From Saxidomus purpurata (lineage: Eukaryota; Mollusca; Bivalvia; Venerida; Veneridae), in the NCBI GenBank assembly GCA_022818135.1, contig JAFMSR010000018.1, positions 5,029,042 to 5,093,041 on the forward strand: DNA of 64,000 nucleotides, in the 5' to 3' direction. The position numbers and the translations under genes were made by a program. The notes under the pieces are model-generated. The model saw only the letters and a program-made list of their open reading frames with translations, was not told where the DNA came from and ran no database searches. This document shows, in pieces, positions 1 through 12,085 of this stretch; the first letter of the stretch is position 1, and each line of letters starts with the position of its first letter.

Positions 1-156
1 ACCCCTGTATATTGTGTTGAAGTTTTATATCAATTCCATAAGTGGTTACAGAGATACGTGCATTATAGTACCTTGCACACAATACTTTAACCGGTTTTAC
101 CAAGTCAAACAAGGGCCATAATTTGAATTAAACTCATAAAAGAGTACTGAATTTAC

Positions 157-3100
157 CCACCATTTTCCCCAGTAATTCCTTTTTCTCTCGGAGGGCTTCT
201 CCTATCTGCCTGACAATCTCCCCTCGCTGTGGAGCTGGTACCTGAATGGCAACATTTCATAGCAAGTGGTAATTTATAATTACAACATGTACATCTATAT
301 ATTAGTTGATGTGAAACAAGTTTAGCTAGAATCAATATCAAAGAGAGAGAGAGAGGACTCTTCTACATGTGATGTAGTAAATAGTATGCAGACTTCAACG
401 CTTAAAAACTTATATACTTATATACAACTAAATATTCAGATCAGTTTTTGATATCATTCATGTATATTGATAACAATATTTATATTATGCAAACTTATTA
501 AATACTGTGTTATATCGGTGAAATATAGTGTGTTGATATAGATAACATATCAGTCACAGTGTGGGTGATATACATCTGCCAGAACTTCTTTTTTAATTAG
601 TGCATATACATACATGTAATTTAGCTTTGTTTTAATAGTTAGCATAAATTTCAAAAAAAAAAATTTGAGTAGATATGGAATAAAATATATATCAACTAAA
701 AGTGATACAATTTACACATTTTCACTTGTGCTTAGATCTTGTGAAAATATTTTATTTACCAATATAACTTTTTGTTTAGATATATTCTATATCCACTCAA
801 AACAAACAAGTATCCTCTATAGGACTATTATTTGCTATCAGTAAAGTAAATATTCCAACAATTAATGCTTAATCCAAGCATCGGGTCTGAAAATTAAAAC
901 TTACCTCTGCCCAAACCTGCCATGCTTCTTTTGCAGCTTTAATGGCTCTCTCATAATCTGCAGAATTTCCCTGAAAGTTAAAAATTATCAATACATATGC
1001 ACGTACATTAATATGAGTTGTAAACTTTAAAGAGCAATACAATCTACTGTTTATAAGGCAAAAATAATTCGAGGGTTGATCGCAAAACTGTTGTTCGTCC
1101 TTCTTTATTACATATAAGTAACTGTAGTTTGGTGGTCAACCCTGGATATATAAAGCAGGATAATTTGATCAAAGGCAACTACTTCATGATTCATACTGAA
1201 GGTAAGGTATTTAAAACCAACTGTCAGTTTCTCTAAACACCAGCTTTGCAATTTTCAAGTACATAATAATTATACATGTACATTATAAAAATCCTGTTGA
1301 ATTGCAATCCAGTTATTGGTCTGGACTGTCTGTGGTCACTGTGAGATATTCAAATATGTGTTAACTTATATGGTACTTTGAAACCAGTGCTGGATGCAAA
1401 GCACAGTTATTGACTTTGGCTCTAGCAGATATCTAACAATTTTAAACAATAGAAATACAAAATCCAGTCAACCAAACAAATTGCCATATATTAACTTTGA
1501 GGAGAGTAATTTTGTGAACTTTGTTTATAGAGTTATGGACCTTAGCTCATTGGTGTCAGTGATGCAGAAGATATGACTGCTTCTTCAAATCAATTTAAGC
1601 AGTTCCAGAAATAATAGCCTGTACACTGGGTTACATGTACAATACTATTTCCAATTAAATTCTAAGCAGTTTAAAAGGTCCAATACCAGAATATTTTCAA
1701 ATAGCAATGGTTTCTATGACAAGTTTTGACCAAAATAACAAATTTCTATTCAGCAATAAATTTTAAAGACTGCCAAAAAAGCTAGGCCAAGCAAAATTAA
1801 TGTACCGGTACTGGTTCTAGTAAGCTACCTATCCTATTTTTGGCCCCTACTCTTGATTATTTTTTATACTCAGTTGAAACATTCTTTAAAATGCAGTATG
1901 TGTTTCTGATCCACCTACCGGTACCATGTATTTCAATTACATATGCTACTAGAACCACAATACTATTTTTATGGCTTTAATCTTACCTGAATAACTTTGG
2001 CTATAGGTTCATTTGTCGTTGGTGAATATGAGGTAACTTCCTGAAAGTAATTATAAATAAATTTACATGAAACTACAAACCAAGATTATTTATTATTTAT
2101 AAATGGAATTTTTCTTGATTAATGCTGACAATATAGCTAATATATGTTTCAGATACCAGAAAAAAGCAACCTCTATTGCATACACATTTTTTTTTCTACA
2201 ATTTTATCGTGACCTAGTTTTTGACCCTAGATGACCCATGTTCAAACTTGACCTAGATTTCATCAAAGCAATCATACTGACCAAGTTTAATGAAGATCCA
2301 ATGAAAAATGCAACCTCTATTGCACACACAAGGTTTTTCTATGATTTGACCAGGTGTCCAACGAAAAATGCAACATCTGTATCATATTTAAGGTTTTTCT
2401 ATGATTTGACCCCATGACCTAGTTTCTGACCTTAGATTACCTATGTTCAAAATCTACCTAGGTTTCAAGACTAAGAAAGAGATAGAAAATCCAATGAAAA
2501 TGCAACCTTGATTGCATACACAAGGTTTTTCTATGATTTGACCCTGTGACCTAGTTTCTGACACCAGATGACAAATGTTTGAGCCACTAGTCTTCAAAGC
2601 CTACAGAACAACCTATAGGAGAGAGGAGTCATACCACTTTTAGTTAAGATTTGATTGCATAAGTCAAATGAGTCAAAATCACATTTTCAGGAGCCAAGGT
2701 GAGTCTGTTTGTGTTCTGCAGCACCATGAGCTCAAAAATTAAAGAAACAGTTCCCCGTTTGACACATATTTTCGCTACCTCACATGTCCGTGAACTTATT
2801 TTCGTACATTAATATTTCTTCGCTTTTAGCGATTTAAACATTTTTTAATAAAACAAAATTTGTCCAAAAGTATGTTCAATGGTTTAAAATAAATATTAAC
2901 AAATACTCAAGCTTTAGAAGGTGCCGAATATTGCCAAAGATATATTCATGTAGAGGAAAAATTTAAGTCCAGAACAATTTGCAAATTGAGATTGCACCAC
3001 GTAAGTCAATAATTTAATTACTGACCCCAAAAAACAATGCCAAAATTATAAGTGTGTTATGACATGTGATTATAGGAAAAAGGGGTATACATGAATTGTG

Positions 3101-6100
3101 TTATGATCGCAATCTGTGAATTACATAGTAACAATACACAGAGTTGTGTCAAACAGGCGTTATCAGGTAGCGTCTCATTAGCTTTGCCTTCTCCTATAAT
3201 CTAGCCAACAGAAGACGATCGATTTTTGATGAAACGGCGAAATTGCCGAGATTATTTTGTTGGCACCGTTAAAATTTGTCAACTAAAAGAATTTAGCGTC
3301 AGAATTTATTTATATCGCATTTGGCGCCATTGGCAGTCGACAGCGGGAACCCTGCATTTGTGACCCCCTTTATCAGAATCTTGGGGTCATTTAGAAATTC
3401 TAGGGGTCATACTCTTCATGATATAAAAAATCTAAGGCATGACTGTATGTTAAATAAGTTTTATTCAGTTTACTCCTGTAAAACTGCATGTGATACATCA
3501 CAAAATGGAAGGTTACCAAATGAAAGAGTTATTTTGGTTGACCAGACAACAGACGTCTCACTTTGTGTGCTTTCCATTTTGTCATTGCATCTCCAAAGAA
3601 AAATTTGTCCACAGCAGGTCCTAGAGAAATGCATAAGTGCATTTCAACCTTAGACATTAAAATTTGATATTATTTGGCACAGAAACAATAAGAAAGAAGT
3701 TTTTGTTTTTTCTGCTAAGGTTCATCGCTAAGCGTCTATAATACCATGATGACGGTAACAAACAAAATTACACACAAAAATGCAACAGTACAAAATGGTG
3801 TGAAAATGCAGATCAATCCGAAATTAGATAACAACAACGACAGGATAGTGTCAAAATTAGACATATCCCACAATTTGTCTTGCATTCGGAAGCTGTTTTG
3901 AAATAATTTTTTGTAGTAATTTGAACATACATATTTTAATTGTGTCATAAAAGACCCTATGTGCTATTTCTGTTGCATCATTGACAAAATTAGCACATCA
4001 AAAACACTTGCTCTTTCGGAAAAATTGTTCTAACATGACTCACAATTGTGTCTCTGTATACAAATAGTAGAACAATTATGTTTTATTATGCCATAAACAA
4101 CACAGGAAACGATATGCCATCAAAATGCTGTCATATTGTGCCACATGACGTTATATAAATATACGCATAGAAAATAACGCATTACATCATATATTGTATG
4201 TAATGTGTTATTTTCTACGCGTATATTTATATAATGTGCAGTTATAAACCACTCAGGCCTCATTATAGTCTAACTATTTCGACTTCGAAGGCAAACTGAT
4301 AGGCTGATATTTTCTAAAGGTGTGACAGTTTATGATAAAATATCAGATCTGTGAAAGGGGTCACACTGAAACGTCATATTAATTAGGCTAGCCTCATTAC
4401 TGCATATCAGAACTTCAAATCATTGTTTATTAAATGATGAACATTGCTGAAACAGATATTATTTCATAAATAAGCAGTGATTTATTTTCGTTTTTTTTGT
4501 ACAGCCGAATATCGGCTGTTTCGCCTAGCCAAAAACAGCTATATTTTCCCCTAATGAAAGTAATATCTTCCCCTTGGAATTTAAAGAAAATGTTCTTTTA
4601 TGAAAAGCAGCATTTTAAAACAAAGAACGTATTGCGTATCACGGCTATCTGTGTTAGTAGCCGATTCTGAGTTCGGACGGGTTTCGGGAAATAGTCTACC
4701 GATCATCGTCACTGCAACGATTGATTCACAAACGTGAACATAAATTGATATGTGTCAGATGATATTGTGTTTGTTTATGCAGGGTTCCCACTGTCCGTCG
4801 CCAATGGCACCAAATGCGACAAAAAAAATTCTGGCACTAAAAACTTTCAGTTGGCAAATTTCAGTAGCACCAACAAAATATTCTCGGCAATTTCGCCATG
4901 TCAATCAAAAATTGATCATTGTCTGTTGGCTCCGATGTGAAAGAAGGTGGAGCTAATTAGAAGCTACCTGATAACAAGCACGTGACAGTCTCAGTCGTTA
5001 TCAAAGGTGTTAATTGATAAACAATCATACAACAAACTATAATAGACCTTGGCAAATTTATAATACTTTGATTTTAACCTGGTCACCGGATTTAATAAGT
5101 GATGTTTGGTTGACACGGCTCCGTGTATTGTAATTCACTGATTGTGCTTCCGGCGATCAAAACACAATTCATGTATACCCGTTTTCGGATAATTACGTGT
5201 CATTACAGACTTAAAATTTCGATATTGTGTTTTTGGTAAGTATTTAAATTATTGACACACGTCACTACGTGTTGCAATTTCAATTTGTAAATTGTTCCAG
5301 ACGTCATTTTTTCCTTTGTAAATATAATTCGGCGCCTTCTTAATCTTCAGTATTTGTTAATACTTACATAATACATATCTTAAACTATTCAACATACTTT
5401 TGGACAAATTTTGTTTTATTAAAAACTGTTAAAATCGCGAAAAACGAAAACTATAAGTGTACGAAAATCAATTCGAGGACATGCTAGGGCACTAAAATAT
5501 GTGTCAAACGGGGAATGCGAACTGTTACTTTTATTTTTGAGCTCATGGTGATGTAGAACACGAACAGAAAATATGATATGCAAGCCTAGAGTATATGAAC
5601 TCTGTGACTTGTGCCTCAACCATTGAAAGTCTCATATTGGCTCCTGAAAATGTTATTTTGACCCTTGAAAATTTACAAAAATGTCTGAAATAAATTTTGT
5701 ATCATATAGATCTACATACTGGTTGGGGACCACCAAACCCGGACAATCATCAAACCGGACACTTGTTAAAACGCATGAATATTTTGTTAATATTTACAAT
5801 CATATGGTGTAGATCAAACATACACTTGATTTCCATCCACAAAGTGCAACAACAACAGTTTAATGTAACTATTTGACCAGAAATCTCATTTATTTTGTCA
5901 GTCACTGAAAGCATGCTTACATTGTCGTGGGAAAAGTGGAAAGTGACAGACTGTGCATGTGCAATATTTCTGAGGCCCAGCAAAACAAATTCACCGGTTA
6001 AACCTTTCATCTTGATACTTCATTTATGTGTCGAATGATTGATGCTGAGTTAATATAATTTAAAAGCTAACATCACAATTAAACAAATCTATTTAAACTA

Positions 6101-8125
6101 CCTGTCTGGAAACGTGGTACAGTTGGTCAATAAAATATAGCAATTTGGTAACCCCACAGGATTACAGTCCAAAACGTCCCCCGACCAAAACATCCCTAAA
6201 ATGACCAAAACGTCCCCCCATAATGACCAAAACGTCCCCGAAACAACGTTGGGCGGTCGAAACCACCACGGTTTTAACCGGTTAAAACCGCCCCGGTCAA
6301 TACTCCAAAAGTGGTCAATACTGGTCGATTGACTGTCAGTTTAATGTTTTGTGAAAATATTTGGTTATTTTAATGCAAAAAATGAACTAATACCTAAAAT
6401 TGGTAAAACAAAGATGAAATGCCCGAAATAACCAAAACGTCCCCAAATTATGATGATTATATTATGTATTTTTTACATATATTTTGGTTACTTTTGTCAT
6501 ATTTTTGTTTGTAATGTCCCATCTTTTTTAGGTCTTATTTTTGTTTATTATCGATTATGGACATTGCTGAAATTGTTGATTGTGGACGTTTTTGACATTT
6601 TGGGACATTTCACAACTTTTATCAACCTCTTTCGAATTAAGTGCTTTGTCAATGGGGACGTTTTGGACATCGCTGAAATTGTTGTTTGGGGACGTTTTGG
6701 ACATTGGTGACATTTTACAACTTTCATTTATCGCTCCCGAATTATGTGCTTTGTCGATGGGGGACGTTATGGACATTGTTTAAATTGGTGACTGGGGACG
6801 TTTTGGGCTTTGGGGACATTTTACAACTTTTATCAATCGCTTTCGAATTCAACATATTATGTCGCTTATCTCAGCGGCTCCATAATGGCATTTCATCATA
6901 AATTGACTCTTTGATCTTAATAGTTAATGGTAGAGTTTAAATAAAACAAACTCAAACATAAATTATATATTTTAATGATTATATTGTCAAGAAAATCACA
7001 TATAATCTAACAAATGATAAATAATTATTTAGAACACTGTAGAATAAATATGTTTCAAAATATTTTTTCAAATAATAATGCAATTAACGACATAAAACCC
7101 AAACATTTTTATTTTTCATTATGATTCTTATATTCTTAAATCAATATACATGTCCAAAATGGCCCCACATTTTTTATGTAAAGTAAGGTTTTTACATTAC
7201 ATTTAGACATCTTTTCTATAATGGGGACGTTTTGGTCATTTCGGGGACGTTTTGGTCATATGGGGGGGACGTTTTGGTCATTTTGGGGACGTTTTGGACT
7301 GGTACGTTTTGGTTTGGGGACGTTTTGGATTGCTTCGCCCCACAGCCTTGCCTCAAAAATGTGATTGATTTAATCTGATGGGTTAACAAGTTCGCTTATC
7401 GTTTCAGAGAAGAACCTAACTTTCTACTGGCAAAATTTTGATTGTTAGATACAAAAATTGTCAGAGTTATTGAAAAATATGTTTGAAAAGTGTCTGGTTG
7501 TAGGACTCTAGCCAGTACAGTTTTTGCTATCATATCTGAACTAAAAGTGGTATGACTTGATGTTATGCAATTCTAATGTCTAGGTTTCAAAGTTGGATTT
7601 CTCCATTTTACGATTTATCGCGCTATATTTTCCCTTTCAGAAAGCCACAAGTTGTTTAAAAAAAAAAAAAAATCACAGATGAAAGTCACAACAGCTTGAT
7701 AATTGACATATATCCACCAATGAAAAATCCATTAAAAAAGACACACCTTCAATATGGATACACATGACCTTGACCTCAATTCATACAGTTTCTACAATGT
7801 TTTAGGTTCTTATTCACTTGCTACTTCTTAATGTAACTAAGTACATTTTTAATTTAGTTTTAACGTTGCAATTTAGATGACAATCGTGAACTGAATAAAG
7901 TGCATTGTGTAGTTTTTTTTTTAAACTTATTACCTCGCCGTTTCCAATCCACTCTCCGCAGTAAACTCCCTTGTTTTGTGTATCAATGCCAAGCTCCTTC
8001 AACCAAGCATACTTCGGGTTATCAATAAGGTACGAAGACATTCTGACAGTCGTTTTCAGCTGCAAAAAAATACGTTTCGTCAGGAAATACTTGCTAACCG
8101 GTGTCAACTTAGCGATGGCCGCCAT
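157..8125 (-). CDS. ALDH7A1: ALDH7A1 (antiquitin), 5' part: coding exons 1-4, gene continues beyond the left edge
   Basis: Exons on the minus strand are 8125-7934 (64 codons), 2040-1987 (18), 970-905 (22) and 241-157 (28 codons plus 1 nt). All acceptors end in CAG; donors are GTAATA, GTAAGA, GTAAGT and GTAAAT. Exons 1-3 end in phase 0. The product matches the N-terminus of alpha-aminoadipic semialdehyde dehydrogenase: YAWLKELG in exon 1, TNEPIAKV in exon 2, [14 protein letters not shown] in exon 3, [13 protein letters not shown] in exon 4. The family enzyme oxidises alpha-aminoadipic semialdehyde in lysine catabolism and acts in mitochondria and cytosol. Residues 1-28 are basic and hydroxylated with no acidic residue, as in a mitochondrial presequence, and Met29 begins the conserved MSSYLI segment. 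The start is ATG at 8123-8125; the two codons upstream give no ATG. The exon 4 donor could alternatively be GTGGGT six bases upstream. NAD-binding residues and the catalytic Cys and Glu lie outside the window. Confidence 0.95.
242..904 (-). other. ALDH7A1 intron 3
   Basis: AT-rich non-coding sequence between exons 3 and 4. It includes a short GA tract at 341-353 and long A/T runs near 651-662. I see no gene or defined repeat in it. Confidence 0.8.
971..1986 (-). other. ALDH7A1 intron 2
   Basis: Non-coding sequence between exons 2 and 3. The 60-codon open frame at 1394 lacks homology I recognise and shows AT-driven composition. Nothing else is assignable. Confidence 0.75.
2161..2585. repeat. 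Degenerate ~150-bp tandem repeat in ALDH7A1 intron 1
   Basis: Recurring phrases (GACCTAGTTTCTGACC, GATGACCCATGTTCAAA, AAGGTTTTTCTATGATTTGACC, ATCCAATGAAAAATGCAACC) recur about three times in the same order. The copies are diverged and one unit is internally deleted. The segment behaves as a dispersed, locally tandem intronic repeat; no coding content is evident. Confidence 0.75.
2672..5662. mobile_element. Foldback-type long inverted repeat in ALDH7A1 intron 1
   Basis: The left arm, about 2672-3355, is the diverged reverse complement of the right arm, about 4778-5662. The outer ends pair across GTCAAAATMACATTTTCAGG, the middle pairs through GGGTATACATGAATTGTGTT, and the inner ends pair through GGGAACCCTGCA. 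The right arm is longer because of indels. The spacer of about 1.4 kb contains a separate 39-bp hairpin. No transposase reading frame is visible, so this is either a non-autonomous foldback element or two copies of one dispersed repeat inserted head to head. Confidence 0.8.
4149..4236. repeat. Near-perfect hairpin in the spacer of the foldback element
   Basis: The arm starting TTATATAAATATACGC at 4151 pairs with the arm ending GCGTATATTTATATAA at 4234. About 38 bp pair with one or two mismatches around a short AT loop. It is AT-rich and could extrude as a cruciform. Confidence 0.8.
6160..7337. mobile_element. Non-autonomous element with inverted GGGGACGTTTTGG-type subterminal repeats
   Basis: The left end carries several CCAAAACGTCCCC motifs (6171-6440) and the right end carries at least five GGGGACGTTTTGG motifs (7212-7331) in the opposite orientation. 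More GGGACGTTTTGGACAT motifs lie inside, between 6580 and 6810. The 8-bp sequence CCCCACAG flanks both sides (6152-6159 and 7338-7345) and looks like a target-site duplication, which would fit an hAT-like element. The extreme termini match poorly, so the exact ends are tentative. Open frames inside are short and show no transposase. Confidence 0.7.
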
Positions 8126-8385
8126 TTCCAATAATCACCCAAATCCAACCAATTTCACCCTCATCCCTACCTCAGGGATATGACCAACTGTAAGAACATT
8201 ATGTCCATAATTTTTTTCTGATATATATTTGAATGAGAACTGATGCTGCTGAACGGCCTGTCATTCTGGGACTGACAAAAGTTAAAGGCGTAAATGCTGG
8301 TGGTTTAATTATATTCACATGTAGTTTGACTTAAGCAGAACTGGCTGAGTTTATAAGGAAAGTGGACTGAATATTTTTTACTCTT

Positions 8386-8614
8386 GAACAGATCTATGGT
8401 GTAGTGGTAATGCGCAAGGACTGGTATTCCAGGGACACGTAGGTTCGATCTCCCGCACTATGACTTACATTACTGTCTTTTGGACGAGACTTTAAACCAA
8501 GGTCACGTGCATCGTTTCAATGCACTGATGCTGTGCTTTTCTCACCTATGAGATACATATTTCCGCGCATTTACCCATGTGAGATTCCCTGTTTGATATT
8601 ATTTTTGTTTTTAT
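8386..8614 (+). mobile_element. tRNA-derived SINE with a central Meta-like domain
   Basis: A tRNA-like head has an A-box-like TGGTGTAGTGGTAATGCG and a B-box-like GGTTCGATCTC. It is followed by a body, TTTTGGACGAGACTTTAAACC, that resembles the conserved central domain of the MetaSINE superfamily known from molluscs and other animals. The 3' tail, 8584-8614, is identical over 31 nt to the 3' end of the reverse-transcriptase element at 27.2-28.8 kb. The copy lies upstream of ALDH7A1 exon 1. Confidence 0.75.
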
Positions 8615-8890
8615 CTCACATCGCTTATCTCACATCGCTGCCGGACTATTTTAACGTTAATTGTAAGTAGACATAAAAATCGAAAAATGGCTGTAAAATT
8701 GTTATTTTTGAAATAAACATAGGGTTGTTGGTATTCATTTTCTTAGTTAGATCATTTTCTATCCATCTATAGCAGTTTTGAAGTAAAATTCGAGAAAAAG
8801 TTGTTTTTCATTTTTTCATCCCCATCCTGTATTTGCACTAATTTCTTCTTACTTTTGTGAAAATGCGTATTTAAACGGTGAGAAAATAAA

Positions 8891-9032
8891 TCTACCATGT
8901 CCATTGAGTTGTGGATAAGGAAATCCCACCCTCGGGTTGAGATACGTCCAAAAAACTCGGCACAGCCTCGTTTTAGGACGTATCTCAACCCTCGGGTGGG
9001 ATTTCCTTATCCACAACTCGAACATGTTAGAT
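8891..9032. mobile_element. Palindromic MITE-like hairpin
   Basis: The arm 8891-8949 is almost the exact reverse complement of 8976-9032, around a 26-bp loop. Matching segments include GGATAAGGAAATCCCACC and GAGATACGTCC. The arms also contain CCCTCGGG, itself nearly self-complementary. The compact form suggests a short foldback MITE. Confidence 0.8.
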
Positions 9033-9469
9033 TCACTTTATCTATACCCGAGAGGGTCCATTAATTTGAAATAATTTTAATCTATTCTATTCTATAAGAA
9101 GTGGACAATGAGTTGTTTTATTGCCTCATAGACACTTGCTGTGATCGACCCCAGCGGCCCTATTCACGACCATTCCTGCAGTCCTATACAACTCTTGTTT
9201 ATTTTGTAAATGTGTTGATTGAAGTCATATTTCAATAAGAAAATAAGCGCATACATGCTTTGTTTTTGTTTTATTTTCTACAGAGAAAATGAAATAAATC
9301 AGTGGGTGAAAGGTATAAAAACAAGGAGTAACAAGAGAGAAAAGTATCATTTTGAACTAAGTTGAAAGTCTGTGCTATTTGGATTTCTTAAACTTTACTT
9401 TGTTACACATTATACTTTTCATACTTAAACTTTTACGTCAAAACTTATTTAATTAATCCTTTTTGTATC

Positions 9470-9920
9470 GCCCTTTCGGAATAAATTGCGATACAAAGGG
9501 ATCGCTTTGTCCGTCGGTCAGACCGTCACAAAAAACTTATCGTTGGCTATAACTTTGGCATTTCTTCAGATTTCTTCAACACACTTTCAAATTGTATTGC
9601 TCATGACAAAAGGGTCGTGATACCGCCAAAATATGTAGGTCAAGGTCATATTTTACAGAGTTTTGCCCCTTTTGTACTTTCTTTTTGTCACGAAAACTTA
9701 ATGTTGGCTATAACTTTACCATTTCTTCAGATTTCTTCATCAAACTTTCAAATTGCATTGCTCACAAAAGTGTCGTGATGCCGCCATTTTGTAGGTCAAG
9801 ATAATATCTGACAGAGTTATGCCCCTTTTTGTACTAAGTTTTTGTCACGAAATTATTTGTTATTCTGACAAAGCGTAAGAGGACTACACAAGTGTTCTAC
9901 TGAACACCCATCTAGTTTTA
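9470..9920. repeat. Dispersed repeat with two internal tandem units
   Basis: The block GGCTATAACTTTGGCATTTC ... TTTGTCACGAAAACTTA occurs twice, about 170 bp apart. Its 3' part, ending in AAGTGTTCTACTGAAC, recurs at 20590-20685. This indicates a dispersed family rather than a gene. Confidence 0.7.
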
Positions 9921-11324
9921 AAAATGTAATAACAAAGCATGTATGAAACCTTACAACACTCATTTCTTAACTTAAACAGGATGACAATGGATACATTTAC
10001 ACAATGAACAGTGGCCATATAGGGCCGCAGGGAGGGACCTGGGTTGTTGACATTGTCGCAAAGGGTCGTTAGATAGGGATGTAATAACATGGACCAATAT
10101 AACGGTTAAATTACATTTTATTTTTAGAACTTCGCAAACAGACATAAGGAGGTTTTCTCAGAGATCAACTATGTACACAGTCACTTTTAATTAGTTTCAA
10201 GAAAATTGAATTATCTTTTTAACTTAGGACAAGTAGATTAGAACATAACTTTAACTGCATCATTGTATCTTGAATTGGGACAAAATGACCATTTTCGAAA
10301 TACTTATTCGGGTAACTCGAATAATCAGATTTCAAACCCGAACTGGTCGAGTTAAACCTATACATATGCGCTTAATCTGTAATATACTTGACCCGTGTAC
10401 CCCCCAGTTGCACAAGAGTTGACCAGGGTTCAAGGTGGCCGACTAGATTAGAAATTATCTGTAGTTTGTACTTATTTATGTCCCCTTGACAAACTTTTAT
10501 CAATTTGTCATGGAGAATAATGAAGAAATTTAGGAAATCGTCAAGTTTCAATTGCTTAGTCAAACTTAAGTTTTATTTGTTGAAGATGACACATGTTGAC
10601 AAATGACACATGTTGACAAAAAGACAGCGATACGTTTGGGTTAGAGAGGTCGAGTTATTCCACTGCGCAAGCACTAATTCTTTACCCGAGTAACGCGAGT
10701 TATTTATTCAAAAATGCTAAATGATAAGCGAGAAAATGTTATGGATTCACCATTGAAAGCAGTGTCAAAGACGTCAATTTAGGTGAGAATTTATTACAGT
10801 CTTTCAAATCCTGTTTTAACGTATCAAACGAAAAAGTCAAGTCTTTGTCGCGGTCAGAAGAACTTGAAAAAGAAACCCATGAATGTAAATGAAGTAATAA
10901 AATTTCCACAAACATTGCACCCCCTGAACCTTTTGTATGCCGACTAACATTCATCTGATTCTTCTTATACACAAACCTCCGAACTTATCATTTCATATTA
11001 AAGAAAGCCTTAATAACTTTATTACACATAAACAATAAATTACGGATATTTTAGTAATAAGCAAGACCTGTTGCCCCACTTGATGCAAAAGTCGAACTGT
11101 TAAAGTTAAAGGTCCTGTGAAAATCGTGAAAATGAAGCCTGCATAAATTGAAGAATTAACCCATAATAAATTCATAGAAGAAAAAAAACCAGTAACATTG
11201 CCCCCCCTTAAGAGAGAGATATATATATATACATTGTGTATATATAATAAAATAAAGTCACTCTTTTACTAAAGTTATTGAGTGGGAACCAAATGTATGA
11301 CGCGCCGGAAACGAAACCATTCTA

Positions 11325-11475
11325 CAATTCCCGGTCACCTTGACCTTTGACCTCTACTGACCTCAAAATCAATAAGGGTCAAATACTTGTCATCACCAAC
11401 CTCCACATCAAGTTTCAAGATGCTAGGCCCGAAATAAAAATTTCTGTATAAATAGTTATGTTTAAAGATATAGAT
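11325..11475. repeat. Dispersed repeat fragment
   Basis: It contains CCTTGACCTTTGACCTCTAC, CTCAAAATCAATAAGGGTCA and ATCAAGTTTCAAGATGCTAGG. The 'tgacct' phrase style matches the other mollusc-type degenerate repeats in this window. It is a single partial copy with no coding potential. Confidence 0.6.
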
Positions 11476-11683
11476 TTTGCATGATTCTGTTGAATATGGA
11501 AATTTAAAGAACAATACAACGCTTTGTGCAAGTTAAACTGTGCAATAAACAGTTTTAATAATCTAATATTTATACAAATTAATTTCATTGATAAAACCTA
11601 GCCACAATTTCATTTATATATTATAACTCATGCTAGAACTGCACAACGCAGGTAGTGTGTATACGCAGAAAATGGAGCAGGGA

Positions 11684-11858
11684 AATATAAACGGAATATT
11701 ATAACAGCCGGTTGATCTGCGGGGTCGTATTTTTCGAGTTGGCTGTATAGTTTCGGATCATACGAGAGGCGGAGCCTCGAGTGTGACCCTGCACTATGCA
11801 GCCAACGAGAAAGATACACCCGCAGATCAGCCGATTGTTATAGTATTCCTTTTATTAT
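11684..11858. mobile_element. Palindromic MITE-like element
   Basis: The arm beginning GGAATATTATAACAGCCGG (11693) pairs with the arm ending TGTTATAGTATTCC (11849). About 55 bp per arm also contain GATCTGCGGG and GTTGGCTGTATAG. The loop holds GAGGCGGAGCCTCG. The structure is an imperfect hairpin of about 170 bp. Confidence 0.8.
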
Positions 11859-12085
11859 ATACCTTTATCCGACGACATGTAAATTTCCATAAAAACGTTA
11901 TTGTGTGTTATAAATGGCGTAAAATCAAGATAACGCGCTCTTTCGTGTTACGTTTTATATGACGTCGATGACGTCACTTTAGTCTCCCTAGTATAAACAA
12001 ACATCAACAGTAAAAAGTAAATGCAACGTGTAAGTCTTCTATCTGATTTATTTAATGCGAAAGAGACAATACATTCATTTGTTTT

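Noticed and set aside
3321..3653. 110-codon plus-strand frame
   Set aside because: It begins inside the foldback arm, lacks recognisable homology and lies within an ALDH7A1 intron.
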